From Labrys miyagiensis (GTDB lineage: Bacteria > Pseudomonadota > Alphaproteobacteria > Rhizobiales > Labraceae), in assembly GCF_030160835.1 (NCBI RefSeq), contig NZ_BSPC01000058.1:62001-126000 (forward strand): a DNA stretch of 64,000 nt, read 5' to 3'. A model generated the notes under the pieces. That model searched no databases and had not been told where the DNA came from. It was given only the letters and a program-made list of their open reading frames with translations. Position numbers and translations under genes: made by a program. Positions 37,346 through 45,630 of the stretch are shown piece by piece; position 1 is the stretch's first letter, and each line of letters begins with the position of its first letter.

Positions 37346-37951
37346 TCACATCGGCGGGGCGGCGCCATTCTGTCCGATGGCGATGTTGTTGGTCTTCCAG
37401 CCGCTGCTGCCGTCACCCATGGCGACGATGAAGACCTGGACGCCCGGCTTGATGTCGGCGTGCTGAGCCGGGTTGAACTGGACCACAGGCACGTCAGGCG
37501 GGATCACGATCTTGCGGCTGCCGCCCGGAAACGTCAGCGTCAGCTCACGGCCCTTGGCATCGGCGGTGACTTCGCCGGTCACGGTGCCGTTGGTCATGCG
37601 CGCGCCCTTCTGCGAATCCCAGTCGCGCTCGCCCTCGCCGCTTTTCACGCCCGGCGGGAAGACATGGACTTCCAGCGAACGGCCCACGCCATCGGCCTGG
37701 GGCACCTGCGCCGTGCCGATGAAGCTGCCGGTGTGGATCGCTTCCACGCCGATCGGCACCACCACGCGCACGCGCCAATCCGGCGTCAGCGTCACCGAGA
37801 TCGTCTGGCCGTCCTTGGTCTTGACGCCGAGCGTCTGGCCATCGAGCGAGGCAACCTCGCCCCGGAAAATCTTGCGCGGCGCATCCTGAGCAGCGGCGGG
37901 CATGATCAAGGCCAGCGCGACGGCGCCGCCCAGCCAATAAGAATAAGTCAT
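37346..37951 (-). CDS. Hypothetical secreted protein (201 aa)
   Basis: The ATG at 37949-37951 follows AGGAG by 8 nt. A signal peptide ends in AAA near residue 21. The mature protein is beta-rich with short repeats of the type GQTLGVKTKDGQTISVTL and ends in a Gly/Pro-rich tail. It resembles small periplasmic OB- or DUF5666-like proteins, but I cannot name the family. No Cys, no catalytic motif, no operon partner. Confidence 0.65.
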   Translation of the reverse strand: MTYSYWLGGAVALALIMPAAAQDAPRKIFRGEVASLDGQTLGVKTKDGQTISVTLTPDWRVRVVVPIGVEAIHTGSFIGTAQVPQADGVGRSLEVHVFPPGVKSGEGERDWDSQKGARMTNGTVTGEVTADAKGRELTLTFPGGSRKIVIPPDVPVVQFNPAQHADIKPGVQVFIVAMGDGSSGWKTNNIAIGQNGAAPPM

Positions 37952-38100
37952 TGTCAGAACTCCTGCCCCTCGAGCATGGCGCAGCATAATCATCCCCGAC
38001 GGCAGCGCGATTCACTTTGGCGCGAGCGGCCCCGAGGCCGCACGGACTTGCGCCTGGGTCGCACCGCATTCAAAGACGAGCAATCGACGAGCACAACAAA

Positions 38101-38117
38101 ATGATCAATATGATCAT
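38101..38117. promoter_or_regulatory. DeoR-type operator, distal site
   Basis: ATGATCA-N3-TGATCAT inverted repeat 90 bp upstream of the regulator start. A near-identical site covers the start codon 106 bp downstream, close to ten helical turns, so a DNA loop is possible. Confidence 0.65.
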
Positions 38118-38206
38118 TAAATATTGTCAAATTTCCTCGAATTTGATTTCATCCTTGTACAAGAAGATCATGAATGCTATAGGACGGTGACAATTGTACT
38201 TAAAGA

Positions 38207-38223
38207 ATGATCAAAATGATCAC
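38207..38223. promoter_or_regulatory. DeoR-type operator, proximal site over the start codon
   Basis: ATGATCA-N3-TGATCAC overlaps the first codons of the regulator gene (ATG 38207 and ATG 38216 both lie in it). Same sequence as the distal site with one end base changed. This implies tight autoregulation or that the true start is further downstream. Confidence 0.6.
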
Positions 38224-39952
38224 ACCGCGTCAAGCCGGCATTCTGAAGCTCCTCGCCGGGAGGTCCCCTCTGAGCCTGTACGAGATTGGCGCGGCCTTTC
38301 CGGAGGTCTCGTCCATTTCCATCCGGCGCGACATCGCCCGGCTGGCGGAGCAGGGCGCGCTCGTCCGCACGCATGGCGGCGCCAAGGCTGCGCCTGTGCC
38401 GGCTGCCGAGGATTTTGCCGAGCCTGACGACACGATCGATGGCGTCGATGCCATCATTCTCCCACCCATCGAGGGGCGCACGGCCGACACGCTCCGCCTG
38501 ATGGCCCAGCGGCGCCACATTCCCTTCCTGGCGGAATCGGCGCCCCAGAATGGCGGGATCTATTTGGGGCCCGACAATTTCGCCGCGGGCCACGATCTCG
38601 GTGTCACCGCGGGGCGAATGCTGGCGGGGCGGCTGGCCGAGGCCCGTATCCTGGCGGTAGCGATCGACCATCTCGCCAACACCAAGGCAAGGTGCGACGG
38701 CTTTCTCGATGGCTTTGCCGCCGCATTCGGGGGCCCGACAAGGCACTGGCGCATCAATGGCGAGGGCAGCTTCCGCATATCGCAGCAGGCAAGTCTCGAC
38801 GTCTTCAACGCCGTACCGGGCATCAACATCGTCTTCGGCGTCAACGACCATTCGGTCCTCGCAGCCCTTGATTCGGCGGGCCGGGCCGGCATCGAGCCCT
38901 TTGCCTTCTCGGTTGGCGGCGAAGGAGCGGGCCTCTTCGAGATTCTCGCGCGCGGCGACCGCCTGCACGCCTGCGCCGCCCTCTTTCCGGAGATCGTGGC
39001 GATGCGGGCGGTCGATGCGCTGGCGGATGCCTTTGCCGGCGCTCCCCTGCCCGCGGAGATCCGCACGCCGCATGTCGTCCTGACCATGCAGACGCTATCC
39101 GCCTATTACGGACGGGACGGAGACGGCTTTGTCCTCACACCCAAGGCGCCCACCCTGCTCGGCCTGCCGACCGCGCTCGCCGGTGCGAGGCGCCAATCCA
39201 AGGGGCGTTCCATCGGCTTCGTGCCACATTATCCGGCGCATGACTGGTATCGCAACATGGCGCGCGCTTTGCAGCGGCGCGCCGGCGAACTTGGACTGGA
39301 ACTGCGCGTCTCGGCGCCAACCGCGGGCATCGCCCGCGAGATCCACTCGTTGCGCAGCCGGATCGCCGCGGCCGCGATCCACCGCGTCAATCCAGGCGAC
39401 ACCGTCCTGATCAATGCCGGCGTCATGGCCAAGGTCCTGGCCGAGGCGATCGCCGATCTCAAGGATGTCACCGTCATCACCAATGCCTTCGGCGTGCTGG
39501 AACATCTTTCGGGCCGCGCCGGGCTCAAGGTCATCCTGACCTCCGGGGAATATCACGCGCGAGAGCGCTGCCTGGTCGGCCCGAGCCTTGGCGCGCTGTT
39601 CGAGACCATTCGCGTCGACAAGGCCTTTCTCTCGGTGGATGGCCTGTCGGTGCGCTTCGGAGCCTCCGCTCGCGACGAACGCCTGGCTCTCGCGACCAGG
39701 CGCTTCGCCGACGCCTCGCGTGAGGTCTTCGTGCTTGCCGACCATTCGCTTATCGGCGCGGAAGCCAGCCATCGCATCGTGCCGCTTCGGCAATTGACCG
39801 AACTGATCACCGATTCCGGGTCCCTGCCCGCCGACCGCCTGGCCTGCAGCTCCGCGGGCCTGCGCGTGACGCTGGCGGACCTCGAAGCCGAACCCGTGGC
39901 GGGGAAGCTGTCCGCCTCCCCGGACAGGCTCCCCGCCACAGGCCGCAAATAA
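38207..39952 (+). CDS. DeoR-type regulator fused to a sugar-binding-protein fold
   Basis: Predicted cytoplasmic regulator of 581 aa, over twice the usual 250 aa. Residues 1-62 are a DeoR winged helix (SIRRDIARLAEQGALVRTHG). Residues about 78-335 resemble a type-I periplasmic sugar-binding protein (VDAIILPPIEGR, VFGVNDHSVLAAL) but lack its first strand-helix unit. A matching unit (SIGFVPHYPAHDWYRNM) appears at about 350-390. The remainder is the DeoR effector domain (GDTVLINAG, VLADHSLIGAEA). It thus may sense both a free sugar and a phosphorylated or CoA intermediate. Upstream of, and probably controlling, the importer operon at 39976-47993. Confidence 0.8.
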   Translation: MIKMITPRQAGILKLLAGRSPLSLYEIGAAFPEVSSISIRRDIARLAEQGALVRTHGGAKAAPVPAAEDFAEPDDTIDGVDAIILPPIEGRTADTLRLMAQRRHIPFLAESAPQNGGIYLGPDNFAAGHDLGVTAGRMLAGRLAEARILAVAIDHLANTKARCDGFLDGFAAAFGGPTRHWRINGEGSFRISQQASLDVFNAVPGINIVFGVNDHSVLAALDSAGRAGIEPFAFSVGGEGAGLFEILARGDRLHACAALFPEIVAMRAVDALADAFAGAPLPAEIRTPHVVLTMQTLSAYYGRDGDGFVLTPKAPTLLGLPTALAGARRQSKGRSIGFVPHYPAHDWYRNMARALQRRAGELGLELRVSAPTAGIAREIHSLRSRIAAAAIHRVNPGDTVLINAGVMAKVLAEAIADLKDVTVITNAFGVLEHLSGRAGLKVILTSGEYHARERCLVGPSLGALFETIRVDKAFLSVDGLSVRFGASARDERLALATRRFADASREVFVLADHSLIGAEASHRIVPLRQLTELITDSGSLPADRLACSSAGLRVTLADLEAEPVAGKLSASPDRLPATGRK

Positions 39953-39975
39953 ACAAGAGACAAGAGGAAACTGGG

Positions 39976-41211
39976 ATGAAACGCCTTCTGCTTGCCGCCG
40001 TCGCCGCGGCCCTGATGTCGACCAGCGCCTTGATATCGACCGGCGCCTTGGCCGACGACACCGTCACCCTGAAGTTCTGGGACAATCAGCAGACCGAATC
40101 CGGCCTCAGCCAGTATCAGCAGGCCGCCGTCCAGCGCTTCGAGAAGGAAAATCCGGGCATCAAGATCGAGGTCACCACGGTGCCCTACCCGGAATACCAG
40201 CAGCGCCTGCTGACGGCCGTGCAGGGCGGCAATGCGCCTGACGTCGCCACGCTCGACCAGATCTGGATCGCCGCCTTCTCCAAGGCCGGCGCGCTGGCGC
40301 CGCTCGACGACTATGCCGCCAAGGCTGGCATCAAGGCCGACACCTTCTTCAAGGGCGCCTGGGACTCGGCCAATTATGACGGCAAGTTGTGGGGCATGCC
40401 CTTCAATGTCGATGTCTGGTCCTTCTCCTTCTACAACAATGCGCTCTTGAAGGAGGCCGGCGTGGATGCGGCCAGCCTCGGCAGTTGGGATGGGTTGAAG
40501 GCGGCCGCCCAGAAATTGACAGATGCATCCAAAGGCCGCTTCGGCGTCGGCCTGTTCGCCGGCAAGGGAGAGGACACGGTGGTTGTGCTCGATTCCTTCA
40601 TCTTCTCGAACGGCGGCAAGGTGCTGAACGAGGATGGCTCCTGCGCCCTCACCAGCCCGGAGGCCGTGGGCGCGCTGAAATATCTCCAGTCGCTGGTGCC
40701 GTTTGCACCCTCGGGCATGAACAACGCCAATTCCGGCAATATGCGCGAGCTCTTCCTCAACCAATCGCTTGCCATGGAATTCTGGCCGGCCCTGGAACAG
40801 CCGACGCTGCAGAAGTCCAAGCTCGACTGGAATTTCGTGCCCGGCCACGCGCCTGACGGCAAGAAGCCGGTCGGTACCTATGGCGGCTGGAACCTTGCGG
40901 TCTTCCAGTCCTCGGCCCATCAGGACGCGGCGTGGAAGTTCATTCAGTTCCTGACGCGCGAGGACGTCAACGGCGATGTCGTGGACCTGATCCCTGCCAA
41001 TGTGAAGGCAGCGAAGGCCTTTCTGGAAAAGAACCGCAAGGGTCCCGAGCAGATCATGACGCTGCTCGAGAACGCGGCACCGCGCCCGCTTTCACCCCGC
41101 TATCTGGAGCTGTCGGATGTCGAGGTCACGCTGGCCCAGGACGTCTATGGCGGCAAGGATGCGGTCGAGGCGGCGAAGGATGCCTGCGCCAAGATCGATG
41201 CGTTGAAGTAG
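39976..41211 (+). CDS. Family-1 sugar ABC transporter substrate-binding protein
   Basis: Periplasmic binding protein of 411 aa with signal peptide cleaved after ALA near residue 26. It has an SBP_bac_1 fold (VTLKFWDNQQTESGL, PYPEYQQRLLTAVQGG, GGWNLAVF). First transport gene of the operon, 23 bp after the regulator and preceded by AGAGGAAAC. Works with the permeases at 41274 and 42146 and the ATPase at 44566. The ligand is unknown; CoA-ester enzymes in the operon suggest a hydroxy acid or sugar acid rather than a plain sugar. Confidence 0.92.
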   Translation: MKRLLLAAVAAALMSTSALISTGALADDTVTLKFWDNQQTESGLSQYQQAAVQRFEKENPGIKIEVTTVPYPEYQQRLLTAVQGGNAPDVATLDQIWIAAFSKAGALAPLDDYAAKAGIKADTFFKGAWDSANYDGKLWGMPFNVDVWSFSFYNNALLKEAGVDAASLGSWDGLKAAAQKLTDASKGRFGVGLFAGKGEDTVVVLDSFIFSNGGKVLNEDGSCALTSPEAVGALKYLQSLVPFAPSGMNNANSGNMRELFLNQSLAMEFWPALEQPTLQKSKLDWNFVPGHAPDGKKPVGTYGGWNLAVFQSSAHQDAAWKFIQFLTREDVNGDVVDLIPANVKAAKAFLEKNRKGPEQIMTLLENAAPRPLSPRYLELSDVEVTLAQDVYGGKDAVEAAKDACAKIDALK

Positions 41212-41221
41212 GGACGCGAAA

Positions 41222-41246
41222 GCCTTCTCCATGAAGTGGAGAAGGC
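41222..41246. terminator. Intra-operon hairpin after the binding-protein gene
   Basis: GCCTTCTCC-N7-GGAGAAGGC perfect stem-loop 11 bp after the stop codon, with no U-tract. It is typical of positions that protect binding-protein mRNA and reduce downstream permease expression. Confidence 0.6.
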
Positions 41247-41273
41247 ACCCACGCCCTTCTCCACGAGGCTCCA

Positions 41274-42149
41274 ATGCTCACGCGCACGCCCTGGCTGACA
41301 TGGCTGTTCATTGCCCCCGCGCTGCTGATCATCGCGGTGCTGATGTACTATCCCATGGTGGGAACGGTGATCGAGAGCTTCTATTCGACCTCCTTCATCA
41401 ATCCCAATCCGCGCTTCGTGGGCCTGGAGGTCTATCGCGCCGTGTTCGGCGACGGCGCCTTCGGACGGATCGTGCTCAACTCGATCCTGTGGACGGTCGG
41501 CGTCGTCTTCCTGCAGAACCTGCTGGGCTTCCTTGCTGCCCTGCTGCTCAACCAGCGCCTGCCCGGCCAAGCCCTGATGCGTTCGCTGGTGCTGCTGCCC
41601 TGGGTGCTGCCGGGGGTGGTGGCCGCCATCCTCTGGCGCTTCATGTATGATCCCCAGCTCGGCCTGATCAATTCCTTCCTGATCAGCCTTGGCGGCCATG
41701 GCATTCCCTGGCTGGCCGATGCCTCCACCGCTTTGGCCTCGACCATCATCGCCGCGGTCTGGAAAGGCTTTCCGTTCTCCACGGTCGTCTATCTCGCCGC
41801 CCTGCAGAATGTCGACGAAGAGCAGATCGAGGCGGCCATCATCGACGGAGCCGGAGCGGTGCGGCGCCTCTTTGATATCGTCATCCCGGCGGTGAAGGAG
41901 ATCATCGCCATCAACCTCGTGCTGACGGCGATCCTCACCTTCAACTATTTTGACATGATCTGGGTGCTGACGCGCGGCGGCCCGCAGAACGCCACCCACA
42001 TCTTCCCGACCAAGATCTACGAGCTCGGCTTCGGCCAGTTCCGCTTCGGCGAGGCCGCCACCTACGGCGTCGTCTCGATCCTGCTGCTCGGTGTGCTCAT
42101 TCCGCTCTACTTCCTGATCCAGGCGCGTGGACGGAGGGTCGAGGCATGA
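41274..42149 (+). CDS. ABC transporter permease (MalF-like)
   Basis: Inner-membrane permease of 291 aa with about six transmembrane helices. The EAA loop IEAAIIDGAGAVRRLFDI is followed by VIPAVKEI. It forms the channel together with the MalG-like protein, whose start codon overlaps its stop by 4 bp. Substrate as for the operon, unknown. Confidence 0.93.
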   Translation: MLTRTPWLTWLFIAPALLIIAVLMYYPMVGTVIESFYSTSFINPNPRFVGLEVYRAVFGDGAFGRIVLNSILWTVGVVFLQNLLGFLAALLLNQRLPGQALMRSLVLLPWVLPGVVAAILWRFMYDPQLGLINSFLISLGGHGIPWLADASTALASTIIAAVWKGFPFSTVVYLAALQNVDEEQIEAAIIDGAGAVRRLFDIVIPAVKEIIAINLVLTAILTFNYFDMIWVLTRGGPQNATHIFPTKIYELGFGQFRFGEAATYGVVSILLLGVLIPLYFLIQARGRRVEA

Positions 42150-42979
42150 GCCGGCGCATCCCTACCTCCCGCAAGGCAGCGCTGCTGGCGCTCCAGATCG
42201 TGCTGGCGGTGATCATTCTGCTGCCCTTCTTCTGGATGCTCTCCGTCTCGCTGAAGCCGGCCACCGAGCCTTTCTCGATCCCGGCGCGGCTTTGGCCCGA
42301 AAACCCCACCTTCGACAATTACATCAGCGCCTTCCGGCCGGAATTCCGCACCTATTTCTTCAATTCCGTGGTGGTGTCGCTCTCCACGGTGGTGATCACG
42401 GTCACCCTGGCATTGCTGGCCGCCTACAGTTTCACCCGGTCCGGGCTCCGCATCCTGTCGGCGCTGCTCGGCCTCGTCATCATCGCGCAGATGTTCCCGG
42501 GCAGCGCCATCATCATCCCGATCTACCGCATGATGCGGGCGGCGAACCTGCTCAACACCTATGTCTCCCTGATCCTCGCCTATGTGGCGGTGACGCTGCC
42601 GGTGGCGATCTGGATGCTCAGAGGCTTCCTCTCCCGTCTGCCCGTCACGCTGGAGGAAGCGGCGGCGATCGACGGCGCCGGACCGTTCCGTGCCTTCGTC
42701 GACATCATCCTGCCGCTGTGCCGGCCCGGCATCGCCGCGACCGCCGTCTTCGTGCTGATCGTCACGTGGCAGGAATTCCTCTTCGCCCTCTCCTTCACCT
42801 CCACCAAGGAGATGCGCACCTTGCCTGTCGGCATGAATGATTTCATCGGCCAATACGGCATCCGCTACGGCGAGCTGATGGCGAGCTCGGTGCTGATCTC
42901 CCTGCCCGTCGTGCTCGTCTTCATGATCCTGCAGCGCCAATTCGTCGCCGGCCTCACTGCCGGCGCGGTCAAAGGCTAG
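42146..42979 (+). CDS. ABC transporter permease (MalG-like)
   Basis: Inner-membrane permease of 277 aa with about six helices, a typical N-terminus (LLPFFWMLSVSLKP, 31-44) and EAA loop EEAAAIDGAGPFRAFVD. The start overlaps the MalF-like gene by 4 bp. The next gene starts 21 bp downstream, keeping the unit contiguous. Confidence 0.93.
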   Translation: MSRRIPTSRKAALLALQIVLAVIILLPFFWMLSVSLKPATEPFSIPARLWPENPTFDNYISAFRPEFRTYFFNSVVVSLSTVVITVTLALLAAYSFTRSGLRILSALLGLVIIAQMFPGSAIIIPIYRMMRAANLLNTYVSLILAYVAVTLPVAIWMLRGFLSRLPVTLEEAAAIDGAGPFRAFVDIILPLCRPGIAATAVFVLIVTWQEFLFALSFTSTKEMRTLPVGMNDFIGQYGIRYGELMASSVLISLPVVLVFMILQRQFVAGLTAGAVKG

Positions 42980-43000
42980 TGCCTTGGAAAGGCTGATTCC

Positions 43001-43786
43001 TTGAGCGAAAATCTCATCCTGCGTGAGGCGCCGATGCCAGGCGTCGTCAGCCTCACCTTCAACCGGCCCGACAAGCTCAACGCCCTGTCGACGCCGATGG
43101 TCCGGCAATTCGAGAGCGCGATCGATGCCATCGCCGCCGATGCTTCGGTGCGCGCTGTCATCCTGCAGGGCGCCGGCGGCAAGGCCTTCGTGGCCGGCGC
43201 CGACATCGCCGAATATCGTGGCAACCGGACGGCCGCCTTCAACGCCTACCAGTTCGAAAGCCGCCGCGTTTTCGACAAGCTCGAAGCCCTGCCCCAGCCC
43301 GTGATCGCCGCCATTGCCGGCTATGCCCTCGGCGGCGGCTTCGAGATTGCCCTGTGCTGCGACATCCTGATCTGCACCGCCTCCGCCCAGCTCGGCCTGC
43401 CGGAAGGGCTGCTCGGCCTCTCCCCCGGTGGTGGCGGCACGCAGCGCCTGACCCGGGCCGTCGGCAAATACATGGCCTCCGACATCATGCTCGCCGCCCG
43501 TCGCATTTCAGGCGAGCGCGCCTTCCAGCTCGGACTGGCGGCAGAGGTGGTCGCCGAGGAGGAGCTTCTGGAGGCCGCGCTCACGCGGGCTCGCGGCGTG
43601 CTCAAGGTCTCCCCATTGGCGGCCAGGGAGATGAAGCGCCTGATCCGTCAGGGGCCCGATGCCGCGCTGCCGACCGCCCTCGCCTTTGAGCAGGAAGTGC
43701 TGGCGCGGCTCTATGGCACGCAGGACGGGCAGGAAGGCATCGCCGCCTTCCTCGACAAGCGCAAACCGGAATTCAAGGGTGAGTGA
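43001..43786 (+). CDS. Enoyl-CoA hydratase
   Basis: Crotonase-family hydratase of 261 aa starting at TTG 43001. Both catalytic glutamates are present, Glu115 (GGGFEIAL) and Glu135 (GLPEGLLGL), 20 residues apart as in true enoyl-CoA hydratases, followed by GGGGTQRL. It therefore hydrates an enoyl-CoA or dehydrates a 3-hydroxyacyl-CoA in the cytoplasm. Unusual position inside an ABC sugar-transporter operon, between permease and SDR genes; with the CaiB-type transferase it suggests the imported acid is degraded as a CoA thioester. Confidence 0.9.
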   Translation: MSENLILREAPMPGVVSLTFNRPDKLNALSTPMVRQFESAIDAIAADASVRAVILQGAGGKAFVAGADIAEYRGNRTAAFNAYQFESRRVFDKLEALPQPVIAAIAGYALGGGFEIALCCDILICTASAQLGLPEGLLGLSPGGGGTQRLTRAVGKYMASDIMLAARRISGERAFQLGLAAEVVAEEELLEAALTRARGVLKVSPLAAREMKRLIRQGPDAALPTALAFEQEVLARLYGTQDGQEGIAAFLDKRKPEFKGE

Positions 43787-43787
43787 G

Positions 43788-44564
43788 ATGGCGCAATCCG
43801 ATCTGAAGGGCAGGGTCGCCCTCGTCACCGGCGCCGCCATGGGCATCGGCAAGGCCTGCGCGGAGGCGTTGGCTGGTGCAGGCGCCAGCGTGGTGCTGGC
43901 CGATATCGACACGCAAGCCGGCGAAGCGACCTGCCGGGCGATTGCGAAAGCAGGCGGGCAGGTCCACTTCATCCGCGCCGACGTGACCTCGCTCGGCGAT
44001 ATCGAGGCGGCCGTAGAGGCAGCGACCGGCCGCTTCGGCGGGCTCGACATCCTCGTCAACAATGCCGCGCGCGCCATCGGCGGCAAGGTTGACGAGATCG
44101 ACGAAGAGAACTGGAACATCGTGATCTCCACCAACCTCACCAGCGTCTGGCGCGGCATGAAGGCTGCCGTGCCGGCGATGAGGAAACGCGGTGGCGGCTC
44201 CATCGTCTCGATGTCCTCGGTGCAGGCCCTCACCGGCTTTTCGGGCTGGGCCGCCTATGCCGCGGCCAAGGGCGGCATCAATTCGCTGACCCAACAGGCG
44301 GCCGTCGATCTCGCGCCGCATGGCATCCGGGTGAACGCAGTGGCTCCCGGCACCATCATGACCCCGCTCAACGAGAAGGTGTTTGCCGAGCATCCCGACC
44401 CCGCGGCCCTGATCCGCACCTGGAACGAGGCCCACCCGCTCGGCCGCTTCGGCCAGCCCGAGGAAGTGGCCGAGGCCGTGCTGTTCCTCGCCAGCGACCG
44501 CGCCTCCTTCATCACCGGCACGATCCTGCGCGTCGATGGCGGCCTGCTGATCAAGGGAGAGTGA
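43788..44564 (+). CDS. SDR-family NAD(P)-dependent oxidoreductase
   Basis: Short-chain dehydrogenase of 258 aa. Cofactor motif TGAAMGIG is at 14-21, NNAA at 91-94, the Ser143/144 region is present, and the YxxxK pair is Tyr157/Lys161. The C-terminus has the usual GTILRVDGG. It would oxidise a hydroxyl group of the substrate or its CoA ester to a ketone. ATG at 43788 overlaps no gene but begins 2 nt after the hydratase stop, so they are coupled. Confidence 0.92.
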   Translation: MAQSDLKGRVALVTGAAMGIGKACAEALAGAGASVVLADIDTQAGEATCRAIAKAGGQVHFIRADVTSLGDIEAAVEAATGRFGGLDILVNNAARAIGGKVDEIDEENWNIVISTNLTSVWRGMKAAVPAMRKRGGGSIVSMSSVQALTGFSGWAAYAAAKGGINSLTQQAAVDLAPHGIRVNAVAPGTIMTPLNEKVFAEHPDPAALIRTWNEAHPLGRFGQPEEVAEAVLFLASDRASFITGTILRVDGGLLIKGE

Positions 44565-44565
44565 G

Positions 44566-45630
44566 ATGGCAACCGTCACGCTCACCAATATCAGGAAGAG
44601 CTTCGGCTCGCTCAGGATAATCGACGATCTCTCGCTCGACATCGCCGACAAGGAATTCCTGGTCCTGCTCGGCCCTTCCGGCTGCGGCAAGACCACTACC
44701 ATGCGCATGATCGCCGGGCTGGAGGATCCCACCTCCGGGGACATCCTCATCGACGGTGCGCGCGTCAACGACAAGCCGGCGCGCGACCGCGATCTGGCCA
44801 TGGTGTTCCAGAATTACGGCCTCTATCCGCACATGACGGTGGAGAACAATATCGGCTATCCCCTGAAGGTGAAGGGACTGTCCTGGGCCGCGCGCCAGCC
44901 GCGCATCGCCGCCGCGGCCGAAAAGGTCGAACTTGGAGCTCTCCTGCAGCGCAAGCCGGCCGCCCTCTCCGGTGGCCAGCGCCAGCGAGTGGCCCTCGCC
45001 CGCGCCATCGTGCGCACGCCCCGCCTCTTCCTGATGGACGAACCGCTCTCCAACCTGGATGCCAAGCTGCGCACGCTGATGCGTGCCCAGCTCAAGCACC
45101 TGCAGCGAGAGCTCGCCACCACCACGATCTATGTCACCCATGACCAGGTCGAGGCGATGACGCTGGCCGACCGCATCGTCATCATGAACAAGGGCCGGAT
45201 CGAGCAGCAGGGCAGCCCGGCCGAGGTCTATGCCAGGCCGACCAGCACCTTCGTGGCCGGCTTCATCGGCTCCCCGCCGATGAACCTGATTCCCGGCAGC
45301 ATGCAGGGTGGTAGTTTCAACCACTCGGCCGGGCGGTTGAATGACCTGCCAGACGGCTTGCAGGGCGATCTCACCCTCGGCCAGCGCCCGGAGGATCTGC
45401 GCCTGGCACCCCCAAGCCAGGCCGACTTTGCCGGCAGCGTGTTCTCGTCGGAGCTTCTGGGTGATTCAACCCTGGTGGCCGTCCAGCTCGGCAAGGAGAT
45501 TGTCAACGTCAAGACCGGGCCGACCGAAGGGCAAGTCATCGGCGCGCCGATCGGCATCGTCTTCGATCGTGCCAAGCTGCATTTCTTTGACACGGCTTCG
45601 GGCCAGCGCGTAGAGGCCTCCATCCGATGA
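44566..45630 (+). CDS. ABC transporter ATP-binding protein (MalK/UgpC-like)
   Basis: ATPase of 354 aa with Walker A GPSGCGKTT near 36-44, signature LSGGQRQ, Walker B LFLMDEP and a C-terminal TOBE/regulatory region (about 235-350) of the CUT1 sugar-importer class. It starts 2 nt after the SDR stop codon. It overlaps the next gene by 4 bp. It energises the MalF/MalG-like pair encoded upstream. Confidence 0.93.
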   Translation: MATVTLTNIRKSFGSLRIIDDLSLDIADKEFLVLLGPSGCGKTTTMRMIAGLEDPTSGDILIDGARVNDKPARDRDLAMVFQNYGLYPHMTVENNIGYPLKVKGLSWAARQPRIAAAAEKVELGALLQRKPAALSGGQRQRVALARAIVRTPRLFLMDEPLSNLDAKLRTLMRAQLKHLQRELATTTIYVTHDQVEAMTLADRIVIMNKGRIEQQGSPAEVYARPTSTFVAGFIGSPPMNLIPGSMQGGSFNHSAGRLNDLPDGLQGDLTLGQRPEDLRLAPPSQADFAGSVFSSELLGDSTLVAVQLGKEIVNVKTGPTEGQVIGAPIGIVFDRAKLHFFDTASGQRVEASIR

